This document shows, one piece after another, positions 22,458 to 34,800 of a stretch of DNA of 64,000 nucleotides. The notes under the pieces were generated by a model that made no database searches, was not told where the DNA came from, and worked only from the letters and a program-made list of their open reading frames with translations. Position 1 is the first letter of the stretch; each line of letters begins with the position of its first letter. The position numbers were made by a program, and so were the translations under genes. Source of the DNA: Dactylonectria macrodidyma (Eukaryota > Ascomycota > Sordariomycetes > Hypocreales > Nectriaceae); contig JAGMUV010000020.1 in NCBI GenBank assembly GCA_020744425.1, positions 310,001 to 374,000 of the forward strand. Direction: 5' to 3'.

Positions 22458-24713
22458 TCAGGTCGAACAATTCTGTCGCCTTTCCTCCCGCTTCGCCTTC
22501 GACATTGCACAGCTTCCGAGTCGTACCAGCTCCATTATGAAGTCAATCGTTTCCTGCACATGCTCAATTTCGTCATGAGTCAGTGCAGATGTAGGCATGC
22601 TGCGGATTATGCCGACACCCGAAACTAGCAGTTCAATGTCGATTTCTACTCGTTGGTCAAGGGGGTGCAGAAGAATGTTTGTGAACAGAGACATAGCTGC
22701 CACAGTAGAGTAGAAGATGACGTGCCTATAAGCCCAATTAGTTCTTGGCATCTTCACGTATCACGTATTACTCACCAGAATGCTTCTTCCGCCAACACTG
22801 TAATAGGAACCTTCAAGAACAGAAGTGTTGAGCGGCTAGCCTCCAGGGTCAGATCGGTGCTTGAGTGGACCACGATGTGTAAATCTTCCGGTAAATCACC
22901 AGCTTCCGGACTAGCAGCGCCGCATCTCCTGACTGTAGTATGAATGGCCGTCGTGAGATAGTGATACTCGAGCTGCAGGTTAATGTATCGCATCATCTGT
23001 GGTAGTTTCATCCCAGCCGGGATCAGTGGCCGATTTGGAGGGATAGAGAGCCGAGGACGGAAATCGGGTGGAATGGACAATCTCCAACTCTCGAGTTCAT
23101 CATCAAGTTGGCGAATGCGATGGAGAAGTTGGCTGTCGGTAATCTTGAAGGTTTGGGGTGCGTAGAGCAAGCGGCAGGTTTTTTCTTTGAGATAACTGAG
23201 GCCGGGGTCCCCGGGAAAGTGTGGCATAGAGCTGTCATCATAGATATCGCCGACCCTAGTGTCCTCATCCGAGCCGGCAGAGGAAGTATAGCAGCTCATG
23301 TAATCTTGAGGTGGCGTCAAGTCGCAATAATCCTCGGTGAGAAGAGGAGGCTGTCCGGAACGGAGTGAGATGTCTTTGTCCAGAACGTAACACAGCCAGA
23401 AGAGCGTTCGGATGTGACGGCTCTGACGTTCTGTGCATGAAGTCTCGGGGCTGCAGGACGTCAGAGGCTCGTATACATGCCCACCAAGACTACACACCAT
23501 GCGGCAGGCGACTGAATGTAGAAAGGTGGCATTTTGCCAATGACCGTTTTGTGTCTGGTGTAATTGCTAAGAACTAGGATGAGCGGATGGTGCTCAAGGG
23601 TACATGGAAGGTGAACTTACCAACATGAGGACTGTCTGGAGGTTGACCAAGCTTGCGTCTCCAGTAACATGCCCCAGCAGTTGAATCGCTTTGGCCGCAT
23701 ACCAATCGCCCTTGAGAGATGGAAGGACTTCCTCTAAGCCTTTTAGACGACATGAAATGGAAATAGCCGCGAAGACACAAGCTACCGCCGAACATTGTGC
23801 GGCTGACGCGGGCACGCCGCTATATGACTGGTATGCAGTTTCCATGGTGTCTTCGAATATTTCTTTGTCTAGAATGGGGCAATTGAATCGAACCGGCGAC
23901 TGAAATAAGCGATTGATGATGCTTTGAGTCACACTCTTCTCAGGCAGCTTCCATAGCTCTTGCGCGGAGATGGAAAGTTGAGGTGGCGAAAAAGCCGACG
24001 GTAACTGACCTGTCTGGCCTCCAAACAACCGAAACCTGCCGAGGTCGGCTTCTTGGCCCGTTCGAGTCGAAATCCATCGTTGACCTTCCTGAGAAAGAAG
24101 TGGCGTTCCTTTGTAGTACCAGTTTTGTCCCAGATGGCTTCCAGAGAAGCGAATTTGGCCAAACGAGAGATTCGTGAATTGGAGATCGGACTGCTGCGAG
24201 GGACAGTGGGGCGGTGAAGTTTCAGGGACAAATGAATGATCATCGAGACTCGATGGAGTCACGTATTGCATTGGTTCATCTTGTTCGATGGCGGGAGTTG
24301 TCTGATCTCCAGATGTTGGTGATGCTTCACTAGGTGTCTGATGACTGGATGTAGCTTGAGCCAACGCGCTTTCAAGTTGTTTAACACGGTCAAACAATTC
24401 TTGCACATCGCTCAATTTGGCTCTAGTATTAATTAAATACACATTAGACCGGAGCTTTTGTGCTACTGGTGGAAAAGAAACGCACCTGTTCTTCGTATTT
24501 TTTGGCTTGTTCCTGGTGAATTTGCAGATGAGGTTGTGATGACTGCACCAGTTGCAGGGCGTATCTGGACTGGGGATGGAACACTGGATCTGTAAATGAA
24601 AATGTTAAGGAATCATTCGAAACCATGGCGTATTTGCGATTGAGCGCACTGGGAAGATTGTGAGGGAATACCTTTCTCTTGTAGCACACATCACATGCTC
24701 GTCTAGGTGGCAT
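22458..24713 (-). CDS. Zn2Cys6 transcription factor with fungal-specific TF domain
   Basis: Model complement(join(22458..22725, 22776..23566, 23621..24422, 24486..24589, 24672..24713)), 668 aa. The first intron (82 nt) splits the zinc cluster after CDVCYKRK. Splicing recreates a perfect C-x2-C-x6-C-x8-C-x2-C-x6-C (ending PCNWCSHHNLIC). A short basic stretch and a coiled coil (VQELFDRVKQLESALAQ) follow, then a Fungal_trans domain from about residue 190 to 560 (SGVPASAAQCSAVACVFAAI; HIRTLFWLCYVLDKDISLRSGQ). The spacing of eight residues in the zinc loop is like that of XlnR-type regulators. It lies upstream of nothing obvious on its own strand. The PTR2 gene ends 398 bp before its start, so peptide or nitrogen control is possible but unproven. 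Confidence 0.88.
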
Positions 24714-25111
24714 GTTTGTTATGTATTGTTCTCGATGGACTCAATAGTATCATTCCAGAGTAGCGACTACTTGAGAGTCGTATGCAAGGTCGTCCGCCAT
24801 GTAGAAAGTTGAGATTGATCTTGTCGGAGCTATCAGAGCCAGTGTCGCTCGGCTGATTGTGAGATATCGTGGGTCGGCTGGTCAGGATCACAGACTAGAG
24901 CTAACTGAGACAAGTCTCTCCACCAAGAAAATCATCACCAATCGTAGGTGCCGTGAAGATCGATCTAGTCCTAGTTCGTGTGAGGTTGTGGGTATGATAG
25001 ACTGACTCAGCGGGGATGGAATAAATTTACACCGATTACATAACGAGCAAAATCATCTGATATTCGTCTTGGCTATTTTATTGGGTCCGTATTCCTCGAC
25101 TGTACCCCTGT
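24714..25111. other. Spacer between regulator and PTR2 genes
   Basis: 398 bases hold the promoter of the regulator and the 3' end of the transporter. Nothing else was seen. Confidence 0.4.
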
Positions 25112-27094
25112 CTAATCCTCCAACTTCTTTGCATCTGTGAGATCCGGCTGGTCTCGGTCAAGATCGTACATTTTATCCTCATCGGCATCGTAGTGGTGGA
25201 AAATCATCCAAAAGACACAGCCTGTAGCGGCTGAGAAGCATGCTACTCCAGTGTACATCCACACGAACTTGGGGTCCACGGCGACAGAAACGAGAGCCTC
25301 GGAGATGGCCGAACCGAAAGCGTTTGTGAAGAGGTAGATGCTCTGCACGAATGACTTCATGCTAGGAGGGGCCTTTGTGTAGGCGTATTCGAGACCGGTT
25401 ACGGAGATGAAGATTTCAGAAAGTCCAATGAAGACGTAGGCTGGTGTTTGAATGGCGATGTGGACGTTGTTGGAGATGGTCTTGCCCCCGACCTCACCAG
25501 CGGCGCAATTTCCAGGGGAGTCATAACAAGGGCCAGCACTATAGATGAGATGTTGGACAATGGCAGCGTAGGCGAGACAAAGAGCGGCCAGCCAGAACCC
25601 AATGGTGATGCGTAGGATGGGACGTAGTTCGATGCCGACCTTACGGAGAAGTGGGTAGACGACGCTTTCGAGGAGCGGCGTAAAGACCAAGATGGACACG
25701 GGGTCGAAGTTCTGCATAAAGTCGTTGGGCATGCCGTGGCCTCTCATCTGGCCGGCTTGGGTCACAAAGTTGGTCGAGAATTGACCGTAGCAGACCCAGA
25801 AGATGGGGTCTAGATGACCAAATTAGAACTCCTACGTTATGGAAGAGTGAGGCAACTTACAAAAGATGAAAACCTTGCAGGCTCTGAGAGCTCTCTTAAG
25901 CTCTTCAATAAAGTGATCGTTCCACGGAACCACTCTGGTCCTGCCGTTGGCCTCACGCCACGAAGGCTTCGCAGCATCCATGTTCCGGGCACAAATCATC
26001 ATCCACAGTGCCTTGAACGCATCGGTAATGACAGAACCTTGAGGCGGGCGGTCGATAAACTTGTGTCGACGTGTGACGAGGACGGTGATGCCGACGTTGA
26101 ACATGATGAAGCACATCAAGAAGGCGGTCCAGAAGCCTTCGTACTTTTCCATGAACGGCGTGGCCATTAGCGAGAGCGCGCCCAGGTTGATGCACCAGTA
26201 GAAGATCATGTAGATTCTCTGGTAGGTGATAGCGGGATCGATGATGACGCGCTCACCGTTAGCTTCGGTCTTGATAGCCATGCGGCGACGTTGATACTGG
26301 TCGGCAATGAGAGGCGCGATGTTGGACTTGATGCCACCAGTACCTAGTCCAATGACGATGATTGCAATAATGTAGCCAGGCATACTGGCGCCATGAGCCA
26401 TCGCCGTTGGCAGCGAGGTAGTCCATAGAATAAGCAAGCCGACCCAGTAGAAGCCGCAGAAGATAAGAATGGTCTTGTACTTTCCGAGGTATTGATCAGC
26501 GAGGATGGCACCGAAAATGGGCGTTACTGTTCACATATGTGAGTCCTCGGTGCAATCAATGTGTCAGGCTCAGACATACCGTAGCAGAACCACTGGAAGA
26601 ACAGGTTCAATCCAGTGGCAGCTTGACTTCCCATGCCGAGACCCTTGGGACCATCCTTTCCATCTTTACTGTTGCTAATAAAGTTCATAAAGATACCCTG
26701 GCACCCACTTTAATCTCGTCAGCTCATATTCACCATTAGGAAGGCCAAGATACATACTAGTAAGTGAATCGCTCCGTCAGCTCGACGACGGCGATGAGGT
26801 ACGCCGAAGCGGGAAGATTCTCGCCAATACGGCGCAGGGTTCCTTTTTCGTATTCATTCGGCTCCTCTCCTTCTGCAGTAGGCGCGGACTCGGCATTGGC
26901 ATTGAAGGCAGCGGCTTCCTTCTCGTCCAGGCCGTATTGGATCACGTTGCCGCTTGCAATGTCGGTTTCTGGACTGGGCGTGGATTGGTCAACGCCATCC
27001 TGGACGCGTCTAAAATTGGAGAGTTAGTAATGGATTTCTCCATCTTAGTATCGATGACGTACTGGTTACCGTCTTTTTCTTGGTTCGATGCCAT
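25112..27094 (-). CDS. PTR2-type proton-coupled oligopeptide transporter (POT family)
   Basis: Model complement(join(25112..25809, 25861..26526, 26580..26707, 26758..27009, 27063..27094)), 591 aa. The first exon is 32 nt; intron 1 ends TTACTAACTC...TTTTAG. Intron 2 uses an AAG acceptor, which avoids a stop and gives ERFTYYGCQGIFMNFI, the start of the family signature. Further features are GAILADQYLGKYKT after TM2, GTGGIKSNIAPLIADQY (second PTR2 signature), an intracellular block ARNMDAAKPSWREANG, and VFIFYPIFWVCYGQFSTNF in TM7. About 12 helices are seen. It imports di- and tripeptides with protons at the plasma membrane and in yeast relatives is induced by amino acids. A TATATAT (27161-27167) lies about 70 bases before the ATG. 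Confidence 0.93.
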
Positions 27095-28606
27095 TTTAAC
27101 TCAAACGAATCACAAGTCTACAACTGCATGGAGAGAAAGAAGCAAGCAAACGGGCCGAGATATATATGTAGCGTGTAAATCACCTCGTCATTCCAACAGC
27201 CGGACATAGAGCCATTTCTTAGCAACCGTCGCTCCCGGAACCTTTTGCTCTTCGTCGTCGTACCACCCGCAGTCACGGCTCGTCGGCAACATCGCTTCCC
27301 AAGTGGGAAGCTCCATCGAGGGACCTTTTGAAGAGCCTCCAGTTATCACCCGGGCCGAAACAAATGTCAAGCGGAGATACCGGAGCTCGAACCGTGCGTA
27401 AGGGGCAATGGGACATGAGTGAAAGGCTCAACGATCCACGGCCCGCAAATTTTCTAGAATGTCACCGCATGGCCGGACCCGCATATCTCCACCGATGCCG
27501 AGGGTCCCGGGTATGACGAGGCGTAATACGTTCGGCGTATTAAGTAATGAGTTGAGAATGGAGGCATTTAAGACGCGTTTTGTCATGGGATTGTCAGCTG
27601 AGGGGAATGGGGATGGGAAATAGGACGGAGATTGTGATTCGGTGCTGTCAGCGCCTTTATAAATAAGCATCAGTGAGAATGCAGTAGTTTGTCATCCTGA
27701 AGGTTGCGCTAATCATCATCAGGTTGTGTTTATCTTGAAGTAACATGCAATTGAAGCAACGTTCCTTTCTAAAAGAGCCTTCCTAAAACAGATCTTCAGC
27801 CTCGGGTCATTGTTGAATCTCATGCTTCTTCAAATATCTGGAGAACATGCGCGTGCGATTATATATGGGTCGCGTCACCCCACACGGCCCCGTATTGCTC
27901 CCTTTGCCTCATATTAACGAGTCGATGACGTTTGCCCGGTTTCTTTTCCCCTTTAAGTTCCAGCCTGTTCATACTCAACGGCGGTACGAAATTTTCTCCC
28001 ACCATTCCAATCGTCGGAAACCAAGAACACTCAGGTTGTTCCTCCAACCCACACCATCATTACTCATTCTCGTTTGAATGGCATGTTGAGGGAATGGGTA
28101 TTGCAGGTGACAAGGAACTTTTTTTTGCCGAGTTCGATACTGGGTAGAGATCTACCACCGACTAAACTGCTGTGCGTATTATGGCGAGGTTTGTGGACGC
28201 CACTGCCTTCTCAAAGCACATTGTACAACGTCAAGTCTCAACGAAATATTCACGGGCTTGTGACATCGTATTCTAAAATTTGTATCAATCACGTAGCCAA
28301 GGACTCCGTCGCGGGCAAGTCAGTACGGCTCTAACTGTTACTTCTACAGATTTCGAAGTGTTCGGTGAATGACATGACAGATTCGCGGACACTTTTGATG
28401 AACCCTTGTTCCAAACGCTACGCCAAACGGGCGTACATCTTCCACAAGCCTTGTAGCTCCCCCGACAAGCTATTATGGGGACCACGGCCTTCCATCACGG
28501 TTTAATTGACGTTGAACGATGTAGCTGTGACACTTGTATTCTCCTACTCTGTCCCTAAGCACTAAGCCTCTCAAGTACTACTAGCTAACATATACAATTG
28601 TGCAAA
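27095..28606. other. Intergenic, 1.5 kb
   Basis: The left end is the PTR2 promoter. The rest shows only small frames of under 90 codons with no family pattern and no repeat. Confidence 0.4.
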
Positions 28607-29425
28607 TTAGCCTTCTGGCTTCCAGAGAAGACTATTGTCGTGGCGGTATGCGTCGAAAGTAATATGCTGTGGCTTCGTATTTATAATGCATGACTCAAAG
28701 CTTCCGTCTTTAATGCCAATGTTTGCTTGCCCGAAGCTTTTCCAACTCATGAGTTTGTTTCGAAGACTAGTATTAGGCCAGCCACCGTAGCCGAGCAGGG
28801 TACCTCGGAACCAGCTGCGGCGATGGTTCTCCGGCGGCTCGTCCCCAGCATTGGCAAAACGGAAGGCGTGTGTTTTAATATCGTCTTTGTGGTAGACAAT
28901 CTTGGCATGGTGGTCCTCGAACCGAATGTCTTTCGCATGCCGCGTTTCCCATTTACCGTGCTGGCTTATAGATACGTATGAGACCTTCCAGTAGGCAGCG
29001 GCTGGGATCCAGACGGCAATGTGCTCCCAATCGTATCGATGTCCAGTGGTGGCGCCATCTTTCTCGAAGTAGTAGTCATAAACGATGACGCACCAGCCGT
29101 TGTTGCAACGTGCGCGGCTGTACACTTGGTTGTTGTCCAAATCGCTGGCATCGCGGCAGTCTTTGGCCCGATTCGAGGCCCCTTCATACAATCCCTTATC
29201 GACGTTGCCCTGCGCATCGATGGCCGGCACGTTGTAACATCCGTCCTTATCAAAGTCCATAGCCGGCTGAAAAACTGCTTCAGCCAGCGTGGACCCAGTT
29301 CTTATCGACCTGGGTGGGCTTCCGGAGCCATCTCCTGTCAAACTAGCATTGCTAATAGTGGCGAAGCCGAAGAGAGCGGCCACAATCGCCCAGGCGAAGG
29401 CTTGTTTAAACCCAGGATATCCCAT
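28607..29425 (-). CDS. Secreted NPP1-family (NLP, necrosis/ethylene-inducing-like) protein
   Basis: Single exon, 272 aa. Residues 1-27 are a signal peptide (hydrophobic core AWAIVAALFGFATIS). The NPP1 fold is recognisable by DGCYNVPAID, KDCRDASDL and CNNGWCVIVYDYYFEKD, then the hallmark heptapeptide at 128-134, which here reads GHRYDWE. Four cysteines (63, 90, 107, 112) are conserved-looking. NLPs are secreted and are known for acting on plant plasma membranes, though many are non-cytolytic. The fourth heptapeptide position is tyrosine where most family members have histidine, a residue in the metal-binding/active pocket. This makes loss or change of activity plausible. No frame break was seen; the length is as usual for the family. 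Confidence 0.9.
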   Translation of the reverse strand: MGYPGFKQAFAWAIVAALFGFATISNASLTGDGSGSPPRSIRTGSTLAEAVFQPAMDFDKDGCYNVPAIDAQGNVDKGLYEGASNRAKDCRDASDLDNNQVYSRARCNNGWCVIVYDYYFEKDGATTGHRYDWEHIAVWIPAAAYWKVSYVSISQHGKWETRHAKDIRFEDHHAKIVYHKDDIKTHAFRFANAGDEPPENHRRSWFRGTLLGYGGWPNTSLRNKLMSWKSFGQANIGIKDGSFESCIINTKPQHITFDAYRHDNSLLWKPEG

Positions 29426-31386
29426 GATTGGAATACGTCCAAGGCTTGAGAAAGGTGGTCGGCGTGTGTGGTCTGAGCCTGGATGCGAAAAAGCGCAGTT
29501 GTGATCAGTGCTGATAAGTGTTGATGATCAATAAGACCGCTAGTGGTCAGATTCAGACTGTGCCGAGGTGACTATGAGCTGAAGTGGATGGAGTTCTGGT
29601 ACATAACCTAGAGGATCTTGTGCTACTTATACTCGCCCTAGGCTAGGCGAGCTGGCTCGCCCCAGATTCCATAATGCACTTCGTCTACTCTAAATCATGC
29701 ATACAGAGTAGCTTATCCGCTTGCTGAGTCAGGTTGGTAAGCAAAAGAGATGTTAACTTCTTTAGGTTGGCCATATGTAAGATGTGTCCCAAAAAGGTCA
29801 GACGATTTGGATTCAGGGAGGCCAATTGGTGGCGTGTACAGCGCAGCTGAAGACTTGAAGCAAAAGTGCAGAAGCGCTAGGCCAATTGCTCTCCACCCAA
29901 CATGTCGATTCGCTCGATCCGAGCCTTCAAATCCTTGTCTCGTATTTTGATCGCCGAGATGCATGGGGAAACTCGCTGGTTAATTCCTAATATTCTCCTG
30001 GTGCTCTGCAGTCTTAGCGCTGACCGATTCACTAATCAGTCAGCAATACGAATAACACGTCGCAATACGGCAAGCTGTTCGTATAAACTGGTCGCCGATA
30101 GATACTGGGTCTAAGTAATCTCCTCATTTCCGCGGTCCAAGTTAGCAGAGAACTCTGCTCGAGGAAGAGACTCGGCGAGGCCGATTGAAGTGGTGTGACC
30201 TATCTATGATACGTCCTTCCTAAGACGGAGGGTATGCTGTGAGAGCTTAATACAAATGCTATTGGTGAACAGATGGTTGAATCTAACACATATCGTGGGA
30301 GGGCTCATGTCAAGATCTTAAGCCAGCCAAAATCCTTTCAAAAGGCCAAATCTGATGCTATATCAGTATCAGATTTCGAGCCTTTAGGCTATCACAGGGA
30401 AGATCTGGCCTACTAGCCAAACTTAGCACGGAAAAATGTGCTGCTAGGGCTTGACCTACACTTGCACTACATACCACCAGCCAAGAGAAATAGGCTATAT
30501 ATCGCAGGCTACATACCAGGGTCTTTGACGCGATAGCTGACATTGATATGTCATCCACGAAATAAAAATAACCTTGGGGACAGTGAGTTAACCTAGTACG
30601 AAATGGGTCACGAGATTCCAAATCACCCTCAGGGATGGCCCGATCTGCGCCTAAGCGAGTTGAGTTATGCGAGAATGCGGCGTATCTGGTGGCCCATGTG
30701 ATGTGAGCTCAATCTAGCCCACATCTATGAGCTGGCACGGCTGTTGGTATGAACAGTCGGAGCAACTCCCATCCTGTGTCCATCCAGCTACTCGGAAAAC
30801 GCATGGCTCAGTTGTCTTGCTGTCTTGGAGCCAGTTGCCACTCAACTTGTCGTCCAGGAGACACAGATACGCTGCCACTCGCCCTACTTGAACGAGGCTA
30901 TGCGTTGCAACACCATATACAAAGTTCTTATATAGTTATAACAAGCATAATACCGACTAAGACGGCATGTCATATGTGGTGGAAGTTGGTCTAACAACCT
31001 TCCAACTTGTTGGCCAGTTTTCGTAATGTAGAAATTTAGGGCAATACTGACCAAATACCAACCAGGATTTTCATTGCTGTGAAGCTCGACGGTGTCGTAT
31101 CTGGTCCCGGCCGTGGACGGTTTTGCCGAATCTGACCAGCCAACGTTTTTCGAGTGTCACGCAGAGGTTTACTGTTTGAGGCGTGGCTGTTGGCTCGTGA
31201 GGGCAACTTGAAGACGTGAACAACACCAATAAATCGGGCAGCATCAAGCATGCTCTCAATAGATGTGTCGTTAGCCAAGAGGAAGCAGAGGTGGCTCTCT
31301 AGTACTTGGCTCATAAGGACTTTGGGAAAGACGTGATGAAAGTTGCGTAAAAAGCACAAGTAGCGGTGGAGGCGAGTTTCGGGTTG
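29426..31386. other. Intergenic, about 2 kb
   Basis: This holds the promoter of the NPP1 gene and then a stretch with only short frames (the longest is 107 codons on the minus strand at 31036-31359, no recognisable family). It ends at the target duplication of the retrotransposon. Confidence 0.4.
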
Positions 31387-31391
31387 TTGAG
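31387..31391. repeat. Target-site duplication, left copy
   Basis: TTGAG directly precedes the left LTR and is repeated directly after the right LTR. Confidence 0.95.
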
Positions 31392-31691
31392 TGTTGCATC
31401 TAGGGGATGGAAGTGATCATGTGTGTGAGAAGCTCTTGCTATTCTTCCTATCTAATGAGGGTCTTTTGGGTCAGTCTTATAGATGAAGAGACTGATGATG
31501 ACCTCGGACAGCCAAGAGGGTCCGGATGCTACGGACTATTTGACTTTATCTAGCTATCCTCATGATCATAGCTTGTGACGAAGCTGATGACGAGGCCAGT
31601 GACGAGGAAAGTGGCTGTGGAACCTTATGATGAAGGGCAGAAAGCTTGACTGTTGTCATAGCTGCCAAATCCGATATCCCGAAATGTGACA
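31392..31691 (-). repeat. 3' LTR of the Copia element
   Basis: 300 bp, apparently identical to 37095-37394. In element orientation it starts TGTCACATTTCGGG and ends GATGCAACA. Confidence 0.95.
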
Positions 31692-31702
31692 TACCCCCCC
31701 AG
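31692..31702 (-). other. Polypurine tract of the Copia element
   Basis: On the minus strand the sequence CTGGGGGGGTA lies directly before the 3' LTR. It would prime plus-strand DNA synthesis. Confidence 0.75.
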
Positions 31703-31849
31703 CTTGAAGGTATTCAAGCTGTTGTTCAATCTGTTGTCTTGAAAAGAGTCCCTGTTGGAGGGATATCCTAAAACCTGCCCTGTTGAGAGGGATATTGCTA
31801 GAAAGGTCTGATAACTAGGAAATAGGAATAGAAATAGGGATAGGAAGAG

Positions 31850-34800
31850 CTAGTCTTCGATGTCTGACTCAATCTGAGACTCGATGACTGCTCTGATGTC
31901 AATAAGGCCTAGATGTCTGACGAATTCTTCAAATTTCTGGCCGGGCAGGGCCTTGGTCAGACCGTCAGCTAGCATCTGACCTGTTGGGGTGTATTTGACC
32001 CTGAATTGCTGATTGCGATAGCCCTGACGAGCCCAGCAGCTGTGGATGTCAACATGCCTGAGGGCAGTCTTGATCCTAGGGGTCTCGAGGGTCACGAGCC
32101 GGATAGTCTGTTGGTTGTCACATTCAATGATAAGTGGCTGGTCCAACTGAAGGCCTAGCTGATCAAAGAGCCGTTGGGTCGCTAGGGCTTCCTTAGCTGT
32201 GTGTGTGAAGGCAAGGAGCTCTGCTTCTGTTGACGAGGTTGTGACTGTATCCTGTTTCCCGGCTTTCCAGCTGATAGGTCCGCCGAAGAGGGATAGGATC
32301 GATCCTTGGGATGATTTCCGGCTGATCTTATCGTCTGCGAAGGATGCGTCTGATGCGATTTGAAGGTCGCTGCCGCATTGGGCTGTTACGGCTGTTTTCG
32401 AAGTCCTAGGAAAGTCAGGGTCACTGGGGACGTCAGGGTCATCAGGAAGGTCAGGATCTCTAGGAAGGTCGTCGCCAGAGACCTCGGGGTCCCTAAGATC
32501 CTTCCCTTGGAATTGAATCGCTAGGAATCGTGTGGCATAAAGGTAGCTGATGACGTTATCAGCTATGCGTTGGTGTTGGTCTGAGGGGTTGTTCAAATGC
32601 TCTGCTAGCTTTGAAGCTGCCTTTGATATGTCTGGCCGTGTGATGACGGCTGCATAGTTGATGGATCCGACCTTCTGTTGGAAAAGGAGGATCTGCGAGG
32701 CAGTGGCTTGAATAGGGCTTGGAAGCAGGTTGTTCATCGGCAGGGGGTTTCCTTTGAAGTGATCCTTAAGGGCAACTTTGAACTTGGCTGTGATATTCTC
32801 GATAAAAGAGTCCTGACAGAGCCACAGCTTTCTAGCAGGCCTGTCCCTTAGGACCCTGACGCCGAGGAACCAGCTAAGATGCCCTAGATCCTGCATCCTG
32901 TACCGCGTTTTTAGCTGTCTGATGAGACGGTCAGCGGCTAGCTGGTCTTTCTTCCTATACAGCAAGACGATGTCATCTACGAAGAAGAAGACTGTGATCC
33001 AGCTGTTGTTGCAGATGCAGGGGTCTTCATTGAGCTGGCTAAGACCTAGCTGCTCGAAGGTCTGAAGGAGGTCTCGTTGCCAAAGTAAGGGAGATCTGCG
33101 GAGCCCGTACAGAGCTTTCTGCAGCAATAGCAGCCAACCGGTCCTTTGAAATCCGTCAGGATAGCGGATGTAGATGACTTCGTCGAGGTGGCTGTTGGTG
33201 AAGGCGTTGACTGCGTCTAGCTGCCGGGCCTCGAGGTCAAATTTGGCTGTAATAGCCATCAGGATCCGGAATGACTTCCCTGCTAGGGTTGCTGCATAGG
33301 TCTCCTTGTTGTCATAGGGTTGAAGATCCCCTCGAACGCACAGCCGTGCCTTAAACCGGATGAGAAAGCCGTGCTTGTTTAGCTTATATTTGAAGACCCA
33401 GGTGACAGGCAGAGGGCTTCCTGTTGCTTTGTCTTTAGCAACAGCTTTGAAGGTCCCTTGTGCCCACAGGCTGTTCATTTCCCTGTTGGCTGCTTCCTTG
33501 AACTGTGGTCCAAATCGATGACTTTCTAGGTCTCTGAAGATCCTAGGTTCGGGAGGAAGGGACCGTCTGTGGACCTTTTCCTCTCTTCCATTGAAAAATG
33601 CTGTGAAAAAGCTAGCTGGCGGGCGGCCCTGTTGACGTTGAGAGCTCCGGGAAGCTGGTCCGTATATCTCTTCCTGCCTCCGGCGGCGCCGTCTTTCCGG
33701 CCGCTGTGGGCTCGGCTCCCTGCTAACTGATGGGCTAGCTGCCGGACTAGCTGCCGGGCTGGATGGAGAGCTTGTTGCCCTTGGGGTTATGTAGGGACCT
33801 TCTTCGTCAAAGTCAGAGGTCCCTTGGTCCTTGGATTGAGTGGTCTCAACACTAGGGTCTTCATTGAGGTCAGGGTCTTCAGAGATGTCAGAGTCTTCAG
33901 GGCTCTGGTCATCCTCTGCAACCTCAATCGTTGATCTGACGTCTTCGTCGTCTAAAAGGTCAGTATCAAGGTCATCCTCTGTAACCTCAATCGCTGATCT
34001 GACGTCTTCGTCATCTAGCAAATCGGTCTCAGAGTCGGGTTCGATGTGGTCAGGAAGTTGAAGCTGTGGTGGCTCTGGCTGATGAAGGGGATCAGGATGA
34101 TCCTTTGGATCATAGAGGATGCTTTCATTGAAGGTCACATCCCTGACTCTTCGGACCTCAGACCGGCTAGGGACCCAGATCCTATATATGTTGCTGGATT
34201 CGTATCCAACGAGGTATCCGACTTCTGCGTGGGCTGTTGTCTTGAGAGACCGTTTTTGGGTGCCCTGCAGAGCTTCCTTAGTCAAGGGATAAGCTCTGCA
34301 TCCATAGGCCTTGAGATGTGTCAGATCAGGCTGCGTTTTCCTGCTGTATCCGGTATCCCGTCCGTGGGTTTCCAGCCAGCTGTGAAGCTGCTCGAAAGGG
34401 GTCTTCCAGTTGCTGGACTGCTGGGGCGATCTGTTATGTAAATAGACCGCTGTTTTCCACGTCTCGGGCCAAAGGTCGGCTGGAAGAGAGGCTCCTAGCT
34501 GCATTGCCCTGGCCTTGGTCCCTATTACCCCCCCAGATCGCTCCGCAGAGCCATTTTGAGCAGGTGTATAAGGGGCGGTTGGTTCGTCCTCGATCCCTAG
34601 GTCCCTGATCCAGTCTTCATAACCTGACCTTAGGGCCCTATCGTTGTCTCTGTGGATCACACAGATAGGCAGCTTGTATTGCCTTCGAGTGTGATTTTCG
34701 AAGTCCTTGAGGGCGTCTAGAATAGCCTCTTGTGTCAGGTCGACTAGTAGATAGATGAAGATGATCCCTGTGTACTGGTCCTTGATCAAGATAGCTGCCT

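Noticed and set aside
18423..27094. Secondary-metabolite or iron cluster spanning ERG24, SLC40 carrier, regulator and PTR2
   Set aside because: No core biosynthetic gene and mixed housekeeping functions; adjacency looks incidental.
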